From DASXUX01 sp036504595 (lineage in GTDB: Bacteria > Planctomycetota > SZUA-567 > H5-PLA8): a DNA stretch of 64,000 nucleotides. Of this stretch, positions 62,050 to 64,000 are shown one piece after another. Below the pieces are notes generated by a model. That model saw nothing but the letters and a program-made list of their open reading frames with translations. It ran no database searches and was not told the origin of the DNA. The DNA lies in the NCBI GenBank assembly GCA_036504595.1, contig DASXUX010000010.1:1-64000 (forward strand), given 5' to 3'. Each line of letters opens with the position of its first letter. The first letter of the stretch is position 1. Made by a program: the position numbers and the translations under genes.

Positions 62050-63743
62050 TGCCGCTACGGATATTGGCTGCTTTGATGGTGCTCCTCTGCAATTCGATTC
62101 TGGCCGAGAACGACACCAGGACCGATCCGGCAGCGGAAGCGCTGCTGAGCGGTGCACTCGCCCAGGCACAGGCGATTAGACCTTCGGCGGCACAACCGGG
62201 CGCCGATCAGGCTCTGCAGAAGCTGAAAGAGGAGATTGCTGCGAAAGCCAAGCTATGGAGCGAGCGAGTGGAGCGGCGAGCCGGCGCGGACGATCTGCTG
62301 GCGGGCATTCCACAAGCGGTGCGTGAACGGGCCTCCAAGCTGGCACCAGACACTGCCGCTACGGGCGTGGCGCTGAAAGAGGGCGCCAGTTTGCCGCTGG
62401 TGCTGGCGTTGGTGGCGGAGCGAAATCCAGATGTGCTCGCAGCACTGCAGAACTGGCGCGCGTCGACTCGGCGCTTCGAGCAGGCATCGTTTCTGGAAGA
62501 CCTGGTCTCGCAGTTCCAGGCTTTTACGCGCCAGTTGAACACGACGGTCGGCCCGCAGACGGGAATGCCAGGCGTCTATCCGTCCAGCCTGGCGCTGAAG
62601 GGACAGATCATCGATGCGGAAGCCGACATCGCGTGGCTGAGCTATCTGCAGACAATGAGGAAGATGGTCAATGACACCGCGAAGGAGTATTTCGAGCTGC
62701 GTTACGTGGTGCGTTCGATAGCCAACGTCCGTGAGAGCCGCGGTCTATTCGCGCAGATGTCCGAAAGCGCGCGCTCGCAGCTCGAAGCCGGCAATGTCAG
62801 CCAATCCGACGTGCTGAAGTCCCAGTCCGAACTCGCCACGCTTGATACCAAGATCATCACGCTGGAGCGACAGCGGGTGAACCAGATCGCGAAGATCAAT
62901 GCGATGCTGAGCCTGCCCAACAGTTCAGAATGGGGCGCGCTGTCGGAAGAAGACCTGCGCGATCCGCAAGAGACTCCGGCGGAGCTGGAGCAGCAGGCGA
63001 CGGCCGGCAGACATGAAGTACTCGCAGCGCGGCGACAGGTCGAGTTGATGGGGCTGATGGTGCGCATGGCGGAAGTCGAGGTCACACCATTGGCTTCGGT
63101 CGGCTACAGCCAATTTTCGTTCTCGCCCGGCATGAAGGAAAACGCCGGTATGGGCAGCGCGAACGCGGGCTCATCGATGCCGCGTTCAACGAGTCCTGTG
63201 GCAAGCGCTGGAATGGGCAGATCTGGCAGGTCGATGGCCGCAACGGCCGGCACGGAGGCCGGCACCACCCGCTCCATGCCGGCCGGCACTGCTCCCACAC
63301 GCGACAGCACCACCGCTTTGGCCGGAGCATTTCCGGAAAAGCCGATGCAGGATTCCCGTGCAGTGATGACGTACGGCGCCAACGCAGCCTATATCGACGA
63401 ACTTCGTGTTCGCATCAATCAGATGAGCGACATGGCAGTCCTGGCATCTAACCAGGCGCAGTTCGCAGCCCATGATGCCTCTTTCCGCGCCGACCAAGCC
63501 AAGCGCGAACAGGAGACGCTCGCGAGCACGGTCGTTCCGAAGTCGAAGCAAGCCTATGAAACACTGCGGGAGCGTTATTCGAACAACAACGTGCCGCTGA
63601 TCGAATATCTGGATGCCGGACGGATGTACCTGGACAACTCGCTGATGTTGCAGACTACCCGCCGCGACCACAACCAAGCGCTGGTGGACCTGCTCGACGC
63701 GCTGGGAAAGACCACAGCCTCTGCGCTGCCCGAAAGGCCGTGA
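62046..63743 (+). CDS. TolC-family outer-membrane efflux protein 2
   Basis: Protein of 565 aa with a signal peptide (PLRILAALMVLLCNSILA). It has TolC-type helices, such as LPLVLALVAERNPDVLAALQ, a long coiled-coil segment (YFELRYVVRSIANVRES), and SEREL-like heptads. A low-complexity insertion around residues 355-435 is rich in Met, Ser, Thr, Ala and Gly (GMGRSGRSMAATAG). Met-rich stretches may bind copper. The ATG overlaps the previous stop (ATGA). Two TolC homologs before one pump gene is uncommon; this one may be a paralog recruited as a metal-binding partner. Confidence 0.8.
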   Translation: MMPLRILAALMVLLCNSILAENDTRTDPAAEALLSGALAQAQAIRPSAAQPGADQALQKLKEEIAAKAKLWSERVERRAGADDLLAGIPQAVRERASKLAPDTAATGVALKEGASLPLVLALVAERNPDVLAALQNWRASTRRFEQASFLEDLVSQFQAFTRQLNTTVGPQTGMPGVYPSSLALKGQIIDAEADIAWLSYLQTMRKMVNDTAKEYFELRYVVRSIANVRESRGLFAQMSESARSQLEAGNVSQSDVLKSQSELATLDTKIITLERQRVNQIAKINAMLSLPNSSEWGALSEEDLRDPQETPAELEQQATAGRHEVLAARRQVELMGLMVRMAEVEVTPLASVGYSQFSFSPGMKENAGMGSANAGSSMPRSTSPVASAGMGRSGRSMAATAGTEAGTTRSMPAGTAPTRDSTTALAGAFPEKPMQDSRAVMTYGANAAYIDELRVRINQMSDMAVLASNQAQFAAHDASFRADQAKREQETLASTVVPKSKQAYETLRERYSNNNVPLIEYLDAGRMYLDNSLMLQTTRRDHNQALVDLLDALGKTTASALPERP

Positions 63744-63744
63744 G

Positions 63745-64000
63745 ATGATTGAAAAACTGATCGAATACTCCTGTCGCAATAAGTTCCTGATTATCGCCTT
63801 GTTTGTCGGCTTGGCGGCGTGGGGCTACTACGTGATGCGCCACACGCCCGTGGACGCGATCCCGGATCTTTCCGAGAACCAGGTCATCGTCTTCACCGAC
63901 TGGATGGGCCGCAGCCCAAAGGAGATCGAGGACCAGATCACCTATCCGCTCTCGGTGAACTTGCAGGGCCTGGCCGGCGTGAAGGCGGTGCGATCATCAA
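63745..64000 (+). CDS. cusA: CusA/CzcA-type heavy-metal RND pump (5' part)
   Basis: First 85 codons of an RND efflux pump running off the window. The N-terminus (MIEKLIEYSCRNKFLIIALF, then YYVMRHTPVDAIPDLSENQV) and IVFTDWMGRSPKEIEDQITY are typical of CusA, the copper/silver subgroup. The ATG lies two bases after the TolC 2 stop. No CusB-type adaptor gene is seen before it, so it may come after the pump. Confidence 0.9.
   Translation, partial: MIEKLIEYSCRNKFLIIALFVGLAAWGYYVMRHTPVDAIPDLSENQVIVFTDWMGRSPKEIEDQITYPLSVNLQGLAGVKAVRSS

Overview
The window carries no rRNA or tRNA, so the organism can only be inferred. It is a GC-rich, Gram-negative-type bacterium: there is a TolC/CusA-type efflux operon and several signal peptides and lipoproteins. 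The giant LamG/cadherin-like/PKD secreted proteins, carbohydrate esterase and glycoside hydrolase genes, a sulfatase fragment and prokaryotic RING-finger proteins are typical of the PVC group (Planctomycetota, Verrucomicrobiota, Lentisphaerota) or related uncultured phyla. That placement is inference with modest confidence.

Layout. Positions 76-3524 (minus): a CE15-like glucuronoyl esterase translationally coupled to a soluble PAS/GAF histidine kinase. 3757-3897: remnant of a tyrosine recombinase. 3917-18137 (minus): two giant exported multidomain proteins. 18138-19184: no supportable gene. 19185-33994 (minus): a 17-gene operon in which nearly all genes overlap or abut. It combines a private type II fatty-acid/polyketide machinery (two ketosynthase-like proteins, two ketoreductases, two hotdog proteins, a long acyl carrier protein, a nitroreductase-family flavoenzyme) with five radical SAM enzymes. 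Two of these look like tetraether-synthase (Tes)-type C-C coupling enzymes. A class III aminotransferase, a left-handed-helix acyltransferase and two membrane proteins complete it. It probably makes an unusual, radical-modified lipid.

34551-43541 (plus, divergent from the lipid operon): a ten-gene ubiquitin-like conjugation operon. It holds a ubiquitin-like protein, an E1-like enzyme, an E2-like protein with catalytic Cys fused to a Cys-rich array, a membrane-anchored JAMM protease, three RING-type membrane proteins (one fused to an HtrA-type serine protease), a membrane FHA protein, a zinc-ribbon membrane protein and a DUF2752-like protein. Every step of conjugation and removal is represented, and most components are membrane-anchored. 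This is the most striking system in the window.

43996-58428 (mostly minus): a third giant LamG protein, a large lipoprotein glycoside-hydrolase-like protein, a truncated paralog of it broken by an IS remnant, a GH39-like hydrolase, an SGNH-like protein and a GDSL esterase, interspersed with decayed sulfatase, GH5 and other gene fragments. 58421-59092 (minus): an ECF sigma factor. 59546-64000 (plus): a small Cys-containing protein, a TRASH/YHS-like metal-binding protein, two successive TolC-family proteins and the start of a CusA-type copper/silver RND pump that runs off the window.
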